Below are positions 1 through 12,059 of a stretch of 64,000 bases of DNA, one piece after another (positions within the stretch are counted from its first letter, which is position 1; every line of letters starts with the position of its first letter). The stretch is from the NCBI GenBank assembly GCA_958510875.1, contig OY294071.1:35618581-35682580 (forward strand), given 5' to 3'. A model generated the notes under the pieces. That model saw nothing but the letters and a program-made list of their open reading frames with translations. It was not told where the DNA came from and did no database searches. The position numbers were made by a program, and so were the translations under genes. The DNA is from Endomychus coccineus (taxonomy: Eukaryota > Arthropoda > Insecta > Coleoptera > Endomychidae).

Positions 1-1080
1 GTGATTTCTTTTACAAAGTTGTGTTATCCAGAATAGAATATGAAACACTGGCCTAAAAATTGCATTCAACAAATTCTTTTCCAGACAAAAGCATCATTAT
101 TCACTTACGATATGATAGTACTGCAAACAAGACGTTTATGAATAGTTGGGAATATTCGTATTCCAGCTACGATCTAAACTATGTGTACGTTCAATTACCA
201 ACAATTACTTATTATCATGAAGAAAATCATAACCCCGGAAATGTTTGCTTGACAAAATACACTATTTTAATTATATTGACTTCCAACCAACAGTGATTAC
301 GTCTGAAGAATGTAGTAGTGAATATGATTATGAATAATACTTTTGAGTTTGCTTAAATGACATGACAGTACGTGGATTATGTTTTTTGTACACCAGAACT
401 TGGATATATGGATAACAAAAAAGTTGAATACTCATTATAATTTTCCGCATTGACGTATCCAGCTAGTTCCTTTGATTCATATTTGTAGGAGTAGAGAAAT
501 AAAAGTATACATTCATGAACTTTTCCAACTTATGGAATCGAATTTTATCAGAGGACAATAAATAATGAATAGGTCGAATCAAAGTAGTGAAGCCTCATTT
601 ACTAATTTCATCCGGAAATATGGGAAGAGATGATATAAACTCAATATCTGAACATACTTTTTGGATACCTACATCACATATCGAAAGTCAACCAGCATGG
701 ACTTTGAGAGAAATATAAAACCATTTTTTTGCCCAATTGGAATATCTTAGTGGGTATGGCGTGTCTTGAGCCGGACATTCTCATGAGATGGCGATAAGCA
801 TTGTCACTGAAAATGAGATTCTAGAAGGTATTGAACGACAAAGGACGAGGTTACCATTGGATATCAGGTATGATCAGGTTTGATCTGGTTTAAGCAGATA
901 CTTGTAATGGGGAGCCTAGATTAGTGAAGGGGACTTAACAAAAAGCCTTATATGAGCAGATCAGCTTTTTATAAGATTGATCTTTCTATTTTTTTGGTAA
1001 ATATTGCATAAAAAACAATGGTTGTGCATTAACAACTCGTCCCCAGAGCTCTTCTTTTATAGTTTTCAGTAGTCGTTTGT
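1..1080. other. Unassigned AT-rich intergenic DNA
   Basis: No coding region, RNA gene or recognisable mobile element was seen. The short frame at 60-296 has no family resemblance and is treated as chance. Confidence 0.5.
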
Positions 1081-1089
1081 CATCGATTA

Positions 1090-2010
1090 AGATCAAAATA
1101 TCTCAAGTCAGCAAATAAGATGTCCAACTAAGGAATCAAACAATGTACCACATTGACTGATAGATTTCTGTAATTTTACAAAAGTAACGAAGAATGTGAT
1201 ACTACTTGAGTGCGCCAGATGGCGACACCAAATCAACCCAATGGAAGAGATATTCAGAAACAAATGAATATATGAAATATACTCATTTATCTCATGTTAG
1301 ATTTTGCCAGATAACGATGATAAGGTCTTTCTAGTCCAGATCAGTCAATGTATATATTGTTTGATTTATTAATGGGACACCTATTCATAGATGGCAATAG
1401 ATACTTTTGATCTTTTCACCATTTTGTTGGCCGGTTATGACTACCTTCAACAGAGATCATTCAGTATCATTCGTTCCATTGAGGAGAGCGAAACAGCAGT
1501 CTGGAACTATCCATTTGTGATGTTACTGATCGATCTAGGCTAGAGAGACCTTATCATAGTTATTTGGCAAAAGCCTATATGAGATAAATGATTACATTCA
1601 TGTATTAATTTTTTTCTTATTCCCTTACATTGGTTTGGTCTTGTGTCGCCATCTACCGCACTCAAGTAGTCTCACATTCGCCGCAACTCTTGTTAAGTTC
1701 CAGAAATCTATCAGTCAATGTGGCACATTGTTTGATTCATAGCTGGCGTAAGATACTTTGATCTTTTTACCACGTTGTAGCCCGGTTATGACTATCTTCA
1801 ACAGAGATCGTTCTCTAACGTTGCAAACTTGCTCGTTCCACTGATAAGCTCTATGAGAAGAACGAAATAGCTGTCTGGAACTATAGGTTTGTGACGTTAC
1901 TGATCGATCTTGACCAGAAAGATCTCATCATTGTTATCTGGTAGAAGCCAACATGAGATAAATGAGTATATTCATGTATCAATTTATTTCTCATTCTCTT
2001 ACCACTGTTG
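1090..2010. repeat. Composite inverted dispersed repeat, copy 1
   Basis: A ~400-bp unit runs forward from about 1090 and contains 'cttgagtgcgcca', 'ggcgacacca' and 'gataaggtcttt'. At about 1345-1350 the sequence flips, and two further units follow in reverse orientation to about 2010, with the same landmarks reverse complemented near 1645-1680 and 1915-1935. The same family and the same forward-to-reverse junction recur at 7.2-7.9 kb, and a partial copy lies at 49.6 kb. No coding capacity is visible. It is a non-coding dispersed repeat, possibly a non-autonomous transposon or a satellite-derived block; its class is unknown. Confidence 0.7.
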
Positions 2011-2690
2011 GATTTGATCAGAACAGGATTAAATCGCATGACAAAATAAATCAATTGATACTTCTTTCATTTCAATTTCCGAAGTATTGATAATTATAAG
2101 TGAGCGAAATGTTCAGGAATGGTGAAGTAGGAATATTGAATCAGAATATGTGATTTGAAGATATATTCAAAAAGATGGAAGTTGGTCCTGCAAAAGGTGT
2201 TGAATGATTAGATACGCTTTGTAAAGTTAAACGTGATTTCACTACTCACGAATTTAAAGTTTTAAACCTGTACCAGATATGTATCTAGTTTTTTCGTATG
2301 CTAAAACTTCTTACTTCTTCCGAGGCTTTTTGAAAAGCCGATAAGCTTGACAATACTCCACAAAGGCTTTTGTTTCAGTTGAAATCGCTTCTCCATTCAA
2401 CGTACAAATATGAAAATCTGCTCTTATAGATTTTCATATTTCATTAGATTACCTCGGGTTTCCGGGAATGTTACGTTCAAAGTTTTGATTCATTCTAACA
2501 ATATTTTGGAGTGATGTTACTCCATACTTGGTGCAGTGGTGCACATGTTTATACATTGAACAAAATTGACAGTTACATTTAAATGTGAAACTTGCATTGC
2601 ATAATTGCAGGATGTCATTGTTTACTACTAGTAGATTCATTTAGAAACGGATGATTGATTGTAAATTAAACATAAATTTATATTTGAAAC
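2011..2690. other. Unassigned intergenic DNA
   Basis: No supported feature. The minus-strand frame at 2449-2640 shows no recognisable motif. Confidence 0.4.
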
Positions 2691-2753
2691 AATGTATTCC
2701 ACAATTTTTACCTACCTGTGATATTTATAATCCCCCAATATTGTCAATTATGA

Positions 2754-3260
2754 ATGAAAATGAATGGCTACCCAAAAACATTTTTCAACCCCATCATTAA
2801 AGAAAGAATACACAAAATCTCATATATAAATAACATAAATGGTAATACAGATAATTTTACAACATTAGTTGGTAAATATTTTTCAAATCTAAAACATTTA
2901 ATACCTAAAGAAAAACAAACCCATACAGTATATACATTAAATTGTTTAGATAGCGAGGGGACTTATACAATATTTATAGAAAAGAATGTATGGCCATGAC
3001 ATGAGTATAGTACTAGAAACAAAAACTTCCCACCAACCTTGCTAAACATTGTATTGGTTATAACTATCAATTCGATTACAAAGACGTTAATATTTTAAGT
3101 AAAGAAATCAATTATTATAAAATATCTGGACATAAAACGTGATTCTAAGTGTGAAAATCATAGAACACACGTTCAATCATCAAGTCAAATTTATACTAAT
3201 TTAATTAATTAAAACCCTTGCATATTTCTACATTCGTTTTTATAATGTTAAAAATATATT
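2754..3260 (+). pseudogene. Penelope-like element remnant (thumb to GIY-YIG endonuclease)
   Basis: The frame at 2754-2999 reads NGYPKTFFNPII near its start, a pattern typical of the end of the Penelope-like reverse transcriptase. It is followed by HTVYTLNCLDSEGTY, the position of the 'Y-x-L-x-C-x-x-C' entry to the GIY-YIG endonuclease. After a stop, a shifted frame near 3065-3110 reads YKDVNILSKEINYYK, matching the usual C-terminal part of that endonuclease. Penelope-like elements use the GIY-YIG nuclease to nick the target for reverse transcription. Stops and frame changes show that this copy is dead. The family call rests on motif order; a BLASTX against Penelope-like proteins would settle it. 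Confidence 0.62.
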
Positions 3261-3593
3261 TTAAGTAGAATGCTGAAATAGCAATATTTCTAGTTAGATT
3301 TGACAACCTTTTCCTATCACCTCATAAATTTTCAACATCTGATCCGAATTTGATTTGAGTCTTATTCAAACATTGCGTGAGATGACTTCGAATATTAGAG
3401 GTAGATTACTATGCAGTGACTACTCGATACGTATTCATATACTTAAAATATTAATGTATTACAATTTCGATTACTCGTGTTTCTGTTTGTTTCGGCGACA
3501 TGGGCATCTTTAATTGAAATTAATGCGATAAGGACACTTTGTGCTTTATACAATTATTTATGAGAAGTCCCGTTTTAGACAGTGATACGTCTT

Positions 3594-3620
3594 CTGATGA
3601 TGGTGGGTAGACCGAAACGT
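3594..3620 (+). ncRNA. Hammerhead-ribozyme-like core near a Penelope-like remnant
   Basis: CTGATGA (3594-3600) is followed by a short potential hairpin (GGT...ACC) and then GAAAC (3614-3618). This is the order of the conserved hammerhead core, and Penelope-like retroelements are known to carry hammerhead motifs in their terminal repeats. Stem I and the cleavage triplet are not convincing, so this is either a decayed ribozyme or a chance match. Confidence 0.35.
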
Positions 3621-3975
3621 ATGTAAAGACGAAAATAATAAACACGTATGTTTGTGGGACCTATTTTCCGAGATTTTATATATAAAATGATAATATTGTC
3701 GAAAATGTTTTTGGAAATCATCTCAATTGCAGGCATTCTCTTATTAACCTCGCCCCAATTTTACCTCAAAAATACCTTAGAAATTGTACAGTAATATTTT
3801 TGGTGCATACACTGAATAATAATTGTCAATATATTTTTATTCGAATTCAATGTTGAGTTGAAATAATAATTTATTAATAGAATTTAAAGAAGGAAATGCT
3901 GTGAGTACACTCTAACACTATAAATACGATACAATCACCATTATACACTAACAATACTGTTAGAGTACTAAGATC

Positions 3976-4003
3976 CTTCCGGCTACTAGGTAGCCATCAT
4001 CAG
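3976..4003 (-). ncRNA. Degenerate hammerhead-like motif, antisense
   Basis: On the minus strand CTGATGA (4003-3997) is followed by a clear 6-bp stem GGCTAC/GTAGCC (3995-3990 with 3986-3981) and then GGAAG in place of GAAAC. It lies 90 bp before a plus-strand Penelope-like endonuclease fragment, in the opposite orientation. The core is mutated and stem I is weak, so activity is unlikely. Confidence 0.3.
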
Positions 4004-4088
4004 AGTAAACTAAATTAGAAATCAAAATGTGCCAGGTTAAAAAATGGTCTAAGTTTGTATTTTAAATTATCGGAGATTACAGTGGTAC

Positions 4089-4495
4089 ATGATTTCAATG
4101 ACAAATTTTATAATTTGTTTTCTAGTCTATAGATGTAAGACCAAGCTAAAAAGCCATGTATCCGGAATTTACAAAATCAATTTTGAGTCGTGTTCAAATT
4201 GCTATGTGGGTCAAACTAGAAGAAATATTATAACTCTGTATAAAGAACATTATGCAGATATGAAGAAAAATCATATTGGAAAATCAGCGTAAGCGGAGGA
4301 TATTTTGAATACAGGTCACACCGTTTCTCAAGAAAATTCATCACTTTTAAAACACGGTACGGACAAATATTTAGGTAATTTAAAAGGAATAGAAAGCAAT
4401 TTATTATATTCCGATCATCTCCAGCTGAGGGTAACCCCTCATTTGCATTATCAACCCCAAATTGTATTCACTCAAGTACATTTAGTTTTCTAATT
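4089..4495 (+). pseudogene. Penelope-like element GIY-YIG endonuclease remnant
   Basis: The first frame (4089-4292) reads SGIYKINFESCSNCYVGQTR. This gives the GIY and Y(V/I)G motifs about ten residues apart, with the paired cysteines typical of Penelope-like GIY-YIG domains, then KEH and GKSA. A stop follows at 4290-4292, and the same frame continues past it (4305-4493) with ILNTGHTVSQ and further C-terminal sequence. The order and spacing fit the EN domain that ends Penelope-like proteins. The upstream reverse transcriptase is missing and the domain is interrupted, so this is a 5'-truncated dead copy. It differs clearly from the remnant at 2.75 kb, so the two are separate, old insertions or different lineages. 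Confidence 0.72.
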
Positions 4496-4499
4496 TTGT

Positions 4500-5680
4500 T
4501 TCCTCTGATGATAGCTACTTGCTTGCTCAAAGTTTCTTGGTATTTTTATAGTATTTCTAGTTATTATTTCGTACTTATTGCTTATAAAAGTAGCCGTTCA
4601 TTTTGAAAACAATGTATATCCACAAGGATAACTCTACGTTAGTTTTATATTATATGCCAGACTATCGGTCAAGTGATTTGCGTATATACATACAGAATGT
4701 TTGAATTTATAGACGTTCCCACGGAAGAAAACCACCTCTTTACAGCTTCTTGAATAGGTATGCGGCTTCAAGGCTTCTTAGATGAAACTTCTGTTTTCAA
4801 ATTCTTAAGTGAATGGTAATTCACATTTAGGAATTAATAGAAATTAGTTGAGCCCATCTTTGGAAGCATGCATTTAGTGATGTAATAATTTGGTTCCAAC
4901 TTCAGCAAAGAAATTAAGGGACTCAATTTATTAATTCAAAAGTTGTAAGCTCCCCTTTCTATGAATAATTAAAAGTTACAATTCAATTATTTTTTCGTAA
5001 ATAGCTTTCCCCGCAATGAGTAATTATGAACTTTTCGAAGTATTCAGGTTTGAGAATCTGTTACAATAAATAACTCCGTAATTACTGCGTACGAGATATT
5101 CATTTTCCCTATCAAATATTCACAGATGTATTGATTTCAATGACTTTGGGTTGCAGGATCGTAACTAGGATTCTTGATTATTTTGTAAGTTTGATAGAAG
5201 TTGCATTCTGAGCAGATAACTTTATGTAGAATAAGAAGTATTAAGATTTCCTTCGAATAAAGAGCGTCATTATAGTTATCCATATATTGAGATCTTATTT
5301 TTCCTTGTTAGGTACGGATTTAGCCCATGGCAAAACTCCTCCATATCTTACAGAAGTTGAAATTAAATATTTACTCACCTGTGCACTACTTGATGTCGTT
5401 TTTAATCAGTGTATATCACAATAAGACTCATCCCTCAGGAACGTAATTTATTGAACAAGAAGCGATTTCACAATTCAATTGGAGATTCGGCATCTTTGAC
5501 GTTCGTTTTACCAGTTTATTTCTAATAATTTCTACGACCATCTATTGAGTGCACAATTAAGTGCTAACTCACCATAAGTCATTTATTTGCATAGGTACCT
5601 GCTTGTTGAAATTCAATACATTATTCAGAGGTGGGGCTTAGTTATGATCACGTCAGCCCATTGTAGCGCTTATGTGTGAT
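4500..5680. other. Unassigned intergenic DNA
   Basis: No open frame of note and no repeat that I can pair elsewhere in the window. AT-rich and unremarkable. Confidence 0.4.
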
Positions 5681-5687
5681 AAGGAGC

Positions 5688-7100
5688 CATTATTATTATT
5701 ATTAATGAAGGGAGCGACTGGTAAAGTTCCCTATGTCTAGGCCGAAGTTCGTTGCACCGATCGACCCCTAGCGAGGTGGTTTGCATTCAAAATTGGTCAC
5801 CAGGCGCTCAAAATGCACGGAAATTCAAGGCTGGGTATTTGCTTGAGCAGTTTAGTAGTTGAAGAGGTATAGCGAAATTTTTGTTTCTGGTTCATGAATT
5901 TTCTAAGTAGCCCTACATAGCCCTACAGAGCTGCGTATTGGAGGATCAGTGCAATCGGTCAGATTCTTGTTGTGAAGGTGGTAGTTGAATATTCCGTGTG
6001 CCGTTAGTATATGTGTCAGCAGTTTGACTTCGGTGCAGTACGATCAGTGCCTTTTTGTCTCTAACCATTCACTTGTTATCACTTTTTCGAGTATTGAGAT
6101 CTCACTCAGTAGTCGATGTTTGATGCTCACCACTTGTTCCGTACTTATTAGAAGTTCCTTTGCCCCTAGTTGTTCCGGTCATCAGCTATTTTGATTCAGA
6201 GTAGAGTAGAGAGACCTTCATTTCTGTTAAGGTCATTCAGTATATACGCAATCTCACACGAACTTTCATGTTATTTTCGTACTGTCTAGCACAACGGGAC
6301 CTGCCTTGCTGTCCGTGCACAAGCTGGTGTGAGTGATTTTTCGTTCTTCCTTCCTGTTTGGGCAGAGATCATTATTGCCAGTATTTCCACTTGGAAAGTA
6401 GAAGCATGTTTGAAGCGCCTCTGCCTGGTCGTTTGCGATATATTATCCAACTATCCTTGTTTTCTGGCTCCATCGGTGAATCAAATTTCACCGTTGAATT
6501 GTAGGGCTGATTGGCTGTTGTTATGAAGGCGATCTTCTTTGGAGGCTATACTCATATGATACTTGTCATTAAAGGTGTATCTTGGTGACATCCTATTCGA
6601 TCACATGAAATAAACGGGGTGTGTTTTTCATAATGTGGAAATAAGTTGTGGTTGAATTCCGCCTTTTATAGTCCAATTGAGATAAGTCTATGTGCAGATG
6701 GAATGGTTTCAACCTCATTAGTTGTGCCATTGTGAGTTTAACTATGATGGCTCTCATGGCCTCGCCTAGAATATGATACCTCTGATGCTTCAGGCCTGAT
6801 TTGGTCATTTTGAGTTCTGTTCTTTTACACTGTACCACCCGCGGCACAGGTCAGACTGAGTTTATATATGAAGATTCACACTATGGTGTTTGGCCTAAGG
6901 GCCCACTCAGGACCAATAGCCCTTCTGCGCAACCAGAATACAACAGAGAGTTTGCGATACTGTTGTGTTGCAGTTGTTGTTTCACGACCAAGATGGAACC
7001 TGGCTACTCAGACCCAGGAGAATATCACCCTATCTCTACGATAGACAAGAGGCTCACATCGTATCTTCAGGGTAACTGGTAGCCTGAGTAATCATATATA
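5688..7100 (-). pseudogene. I/R1-type LINE, 3' half (RT thumb, RNase H, zinc knuckle, TAA tail)
   Basis: Read on the minus strand from 7100 down. WLRRRAIGPEWALRPNTIV (about 6950-6890) matches the segment after the RT catalytic core in R1/I/LOA-type LINEs. GEAMRAIIVKL...PFHLHID (about 6750-6690) matches the usual 'TGAMRTTPT...PLHLHI' block. FTDGARKQG (near 6470) marks the start of an RNase H domain. Further down VKHRLLSEIS and LLTHILTAHGIFNYHLHN fit the region before the C-terminal zinc knuckle. The element ends at about 5688-5705 in a short (TAA)n tract, a 3' tail known from I-clade LINEs. Stops and frameshifts occur throughout. Related pieces lie at 35.2-36.6 and 47.4 kb. Confidence 0.68.
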
Positions 7101-7149
7101 CCGACGAATAAAATTTCATTCAAACGGAACGCGAATGGATTCATCATCA

Positions 7150-7925
7150 ACATTATGAACATATCTCAAATATAATACCTCTATATAAGATAATATAAGA
7201 GAATCAGAATCAACTGAATACATGAATATACTTATTTACTCACGTGGGCTTTTGTCAGATAAGAATGATAAGGTCTTTTTAGTCCAGATTGATGGGTAAC
7301 GTGATAGCTTATAGTTCCAGACAGCTGTTTTGCTTTTCTCGTAGAGCTCATCAGTGGAACGAGCAAGTTTGCAACGATACTGAACGATCTCTGTTGAATG
7401 TAGTCATAACCGGTCTACAACATGATGAAAAGACCAATATATCTTACGCCATCTGTGAATAAGATATCAAACCAAGAAATCAAGCAATGTACCACATTGA
7501 CTGTTAGATTTCTCGAACTCCAAAAAAGTTACGGAAAAGTGAAACTACTTGAGTGCGCCAAATGGCGACACCAAGTCAAACCAATGTAAGAGAATCACAA
7601 TTAAATGAATATATGAATATACTCATTTATGTCATGTTGACTTTTGGCAGATAGCAATGATAAAGTCTCTCTAGTCCAGATTGATCAGCAACGTACATTG
7701 CTTGATTCATTAGTGGAACATCTTATTCATAGATGGCGTTAGATATTTTGGTCTTTTTACCACGTTGTAGGCCTGTTATGAATATCTTCAACAGAGATCG
7801 AATAACGTTGCTAACTGGCTCGTTCCACTGATGAGCTCTATGACAAGAGCGAAACAGCTGTCTGGAAATATAAGTTTGTGACATTAGTGATCGATCTGAA
7901 CTATAAAAACTTATTATGTCTATGT
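7150..7925. repeat. Composite inverted dispersed repeat, copy 2
   Basis: Same family as 1090-2010. Forward units run from about 7200 to 7690 and include 'gataaggtctttttagtcc', 'gagtgcgcca' and 'ggcgacacca'. At about 7690-7700 the sequence turns to the reverse unit at 'gtacattgcttgattcatta', matching the turn at about 1350 in copy 1. The reverse unit runs to about 7925. Confidence 0.7.
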
Positions 7926-7929
7926 TATG

Positions 7930-9340
7930 TCGAGGACGTACCCGCACATTTCATTTAGGATTCTCAAACTCGACAAACTAATAATATTCCAGTACTTTGG
8001 AACTGGATACACGTACATAAATATAGATGAGGATCCATTGTTCCTTTCTTCTGGAAGGATCTTAATATAGTGGTTGAAATAGACACCTACCAGTAAAGTT
8101 AATTGGAAGAAAAAAATATCAAAAGGGCTTAAGAAGCAACAAGTTTCAGATAAAATTGTCGCGGTTTGAAAATTTCGTGACGAATCTCGACTTATACATT
8201 CATCTGCGTCACCATATTTGTTTGGTTTTATAAAGGGACACTGATTAAATGTAGGAAACTTTGGGTTGTGAATATTACATATTCACACCATAACTAATTA
8301 TACGCTACAACGTTCCCTATTCTATTTCAAAGTCATGTAGATGTGTATGTGGGTAGCAGAGATATTAAAGGCGCAGAGAAGGGGAAAGCATGAACATTTA
8401 CTACTAAGATTGTTGCGGAAATAAACTCGGATAATGTGGCTTTTAATCACTTTACGATCCGGTCCTGCAAATATTATATTTGAGCACAATTTTCTGCATA
8501 GTGAAACCTTCCAAAGTTTATGCAGTGTCTGAAACCACTTCCCAAAGAATACTAAATATTCATTTGAATTTCAGTCATGTTTATTTACTTTGATATTAAC
8601 ACCAAAACTACCATATTCTTCTAGAAAATTGAATTTTGACTGCTAGCGAAGTCTCTGTGCATGTAAAACCGCCACTTCTTCATTTTCAATTCCAATAAAA
8701 TCTAACCGGATTTGTAGAGAGTTAGTTCTACTTTCAGGATTAGTGACTGATTCTATCCTACTTTTGCTATTTGTGTGAACAGATTTTCCCCTTTGCTCTA
8801 CATATGAGACATATGATGTTACTACTTCCTATTTACTTTAGTATTAAGTAAATTATTCTACGTTAGTGGTTTTCATGTATAAGTATAAAACAATTGGAAG
8901 ACAAAACATTAGGACAGGAAAAAACATGTTGACACTTGTTTTCAGTTCCTTTTGCATCGGACGGTTAAATGTAAAGTGAGCTGAAAGCACCTCTCAAGGT
9001 AAAGCGAATTAAATACCGTCTAAAAGAAACATAACGTAGTAAATATACAAGTTTGGAAGTGTTTTCAAAGATCATCTCCTTCTGTATGAGTTGTCTATGA
9101 ATCTAAATTAGATATATTGATTATTAGACTTCCGCTGATAGCTAATATTCAAAATTCTTGGCTTCAGGATGTATTCCGCTGCACCATTACAGGTCACATA
9201 TTTAGGGCCGGCCTGGGGCTTAGATTATTTGGATGTTCTAGGATTTCTATGGCTTCATAAATTTTAAGCTAAGAAAAATTACTACTGTTACTAGACGTAT
9301 TAGTTAGTTGACAGACTGATGGTACTTTGGGACATCCTGT
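7930..9340. other. Unassigned intergenic DNA
   Basis: No supported feature; no open frame longer than 60 codons and no recognised repeat. Confidence 0.4.
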
Positions 9341-9344
9341 GTAT

Positions 9345-10090
9345 CAAAAACCTACTCACACCGATAGATACCTCAATGGCCTTTCACACTACCACCCTGC
9401 ACAAAAGCAATCTGTCATAAGCTCCACAGAGCTGCATATATTCCATATATTGAGAATATAACAGATCGAATTTCCAAAATCTCTAATGAGCATACTATTT
9501 CTACTAGTTTTTCCATACTTCCAAAACTATCTCAGTTTTACAAACCTATCAAAGACGCCTTTCCTCCTATTCATTTATAAGGTATTCCCTGTTCTTGCGG
9601 TAGAGTCTGCATTGGTGAAACAGGTCGTATAGTAGCTACCCGTGTGATAGAACATGAGCGCTGTACAAGGCTTCATGACACTAGTAGATCTGAACTTGCG
9701 GAACATAAGTTTGACACTTATCATCAAATCCTTTTCGAAAATACTAAAATCCTAGCCCGAGCCCTAAACTTCTATCATCTTGAAGCGATAGAAATCCAAA
9801 AACATCGAGAAAATTTAAAGCGTGACCCAGTATATCACCTTCCCAACATTTGGAACAAACAACGGCAGGGTCAACTGCCAGAATGGAGTTAACCACCGGA
9901 ATGAAGCCAGTAAACTATGTAGTCTGAAGGTTTTTCCCACAATGAATACTGATATAGGAACAAGGAGAATCAGTTTCTGTTCAAGCTTCAAACTTGCCCT
10001 GAAGATAACACCTGTAATGGTTGGCGAAACGTGTTATTGTGGCGCGGAATCCACCCGGAAGCTAAGAATTTTCAATGTAAATTGGAAGCA
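9345..10090 (+). pseudogene. Penelope-like element 3' region (RT end, GIY-YIG endonuclease, tail)
   Basis: [19 protein letters not shown] (about 9362-9418) matches the thumb region of Penelope-like reverse transcriptase. A frame then reads GIPCSCGRVCIGETGR (from about 9581), the GIY-YIG entry with its cysteine pair. It continues through EHERC, SELAEHKFDTYHQILF and LEAIEIQKHRENLKRD, the expected C-terminal endonuclease blocks, to about 9890. Past the stop, a frame ending near 10090 carries VMVGETCYC, corresponding to the 'VGETSASSRA' tail repeated at 10.6 and 11.3 kb. This is the best preserved Penelope-like endonuclease in the window, but the upstream RT is frameshifted or absent, so it is non-functional. 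Confidence 0.78.
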
Positions 10091-10409
10091 AAGTAAAAAT
10101 GAAATAATACTGACGTTCCTATTTTATATTCTGAGTATGTCTTTCATTAAAGCCTTGGAGAATGATAAAGTTTTATATCCTATAACTTTAACAGGTTCCT
10201 CGGGGTGTTATTTTAAAGTGAATGCAATTTCACAAACATTCATTCGGATAAATGATTAGATACTCAATGCGTTTCTTTAATTGTTTGTATACAGGAGTTA
10301 GTTATGTGGGACATGACCAAACAAGTCTTTTTAGTCGAATTAAAATTACATGGAGGGTCATTTCACAGAAACCGCATTTCATCTTGCATTTCTATAGAAA
10401 CTCCATTGA

Positions 10410-10660
10410 TTAAGAGTCCATACAAGAGGTAACCTGCCCTTGATTATTAGTAACGGCTATATATGATGGCAGCAGATGGAAACGTATACTTTCCAGAATA
10501 GCCGAGTTTCTGCAAAGAGCACATAATTCAAATATATCCAGTTTCTGCATCGATGACTTGACTGTTATATGAAAATTTTTGGCTCCAGTAGCACGACTCG
10601 ATGCCGAAGTTTCGCCAACCATCACAGCTGGCATCTTCATTGTAGGGTTGAGGCTCAAAC
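10410..10660 (-). pseudogene. Penelope-like element tail fragment, antisense
   Basis: The minus-strand frame reads VMVGETSASSRATGAKNF, then MQKLDIFEL. This is the same tail peptide or DNA motif that follows the endonuclease of the 9.4-kb element. The DNA underneath includes 'ggcgaaac', the hammerhead-like GAAAC box of these elements. Only about 250 bp of the element is recognisable. It lies head-on to the 9.4-kb copy, so two insertions or an inversion met here. Confidence 0.55.
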
Positions 10661-11139
10661 TGAAACTGATTCTTCTGGTCTCTGTAACGGTATTTATTGT
10701 GAAAAAAACCTTAACGCTACAAAGTTCACTGCCTTTATTCCGGTGGAATTTTCGAGGGTTTTAAATGTTGAGGAGGTGATATCCTTAGATTATTATGTTT
10801 CAATTCTGGTTTCAAGGATTGGGGTTAAGATGAGTAGAATGCACTTGGATCATGAAATTTATGACACCTTGCTTTTGAGAAGATTTATGGTGGAAAAAGC
10901 CATTGTGGTATCTATCGGTGTAAGTGAATTTTCGAAGCAGAGGATGTCCTAGTGTACCGTCGACTAATTTCTACATCTAAGACAGGAAATGAACACAGCT
11001 ATTCCACCCATGGAGAAGCGGATATTCGGATATAATGAATCAAAAAGATTAAAAGAAAAAGATTTCCACTTGTTGCCAAATAACAAAAGTGTGGTCGATC
11101 TATCTAAACCAACATTTCGGCTTGAGAACAGACAGTATC

Positions 11140-11370
11140 TTGTTCAAAAGCTTCTATGAAAATATTAGCTATGATCGGGGTAGGTGAGGAGTCGGTGACA
11201 GCTCCGGAGGACTGTTCGTAAAACCATCGTATAGAACATATGCCGAGATTTTCACATACTAAACACTATTACAAAAATCTAGAAGCAATCGATTTCAGAA
11301 AGATACAATCTGTAATGATTAACGAAACGTCTGCATCGAGTAGTGCTACTGCGGATTCAACTATTCTCGA
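11140..11370 (+). pseudogene. Penelope-like element endonuclease end and tail fragment
   Basis: The plus strand reads HYYKNLEAIDFRKIQ, matching the last block of the Penelope-like endonuclease. It joins almost directly to VMINETSASSSATADS, the tail motif shared with 10.0 and 10.6 kb. The segment between block and tail is shortened relative to the 9.4-kb copy. Surrounding frames are broken. Confidence 0.5.
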
Positions 11371-11677
11371 TTATCATATGTAGATAATTGTCATTCTATT
11401 GTAGATTCAAACAGAATAAATTGTAGTCAGAATTATTCTGAATGTAACGTATGATATTCTGTAATGTGCTGACCACATTTAACAAGTTGACTCGTGATAG
11501 TCTGCTTGTAAGGAAATTTCACGTTCACTTTAGAAGAGTCATTTGGAGCGTGGATCGTCTGAGATCTACGTGACTTGTCACATGAATCACCTTGTTTGAA
11601 CATTCCATTTCGAATGGACAAATAAATTACTACAATATATGAGTTTGAATTAAAACTCCGTTACTTCTAGCTACTCT

Positions 11678-11711
11678 CTGCGAATGGTCGCATGGACCGA
11701 AACGTGTGTCT
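11678..11711 (+). ncRNA. Hammerhead-like motif with decayed core
   Basis: CTGCGAA (a degenerate CTGATGA) starts at 11678. A GGTC/GACC stem follows (11686-11689 with 11695-11698), then GAAAC (11699-11703) and GTC a few bases on (11708-11710). The order fits a Penelope-associated hammerhead, and a Penelope-like tail lies 300 bp upstream. Core changes make activity doubtful. Confidence 0.3.
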
Positions 11712-12059
11712 GATAAATCGGTACTGGATATTCTGAATTTCTAGCAAGTTTCTCACTTGGTATTTCAACCATTGAACTATATGTTTGAAGTTGAAGAGAA
11801 CTGAAAGTTTCCAACTTAGCGTAGCTAGTACATCGTCGCAGCGGGATATAATTGAACCCTATGCAGAAAAATAAAGATATGCTCTATATGAACGTTCGAT
11901 ACAGAGCTGATGAAAAAACTTATCAATAAAAGGACAGCCCGAACACAAACTTGTTATTTTTGAATCATTAGAAAAATAAAATGTAGTGAAAAATAAATAT
12001 TAATGGATAAGTACAGGAATAAAGGAGGGAGTTACTTCGAACATCAATAGAGCTAGAAT

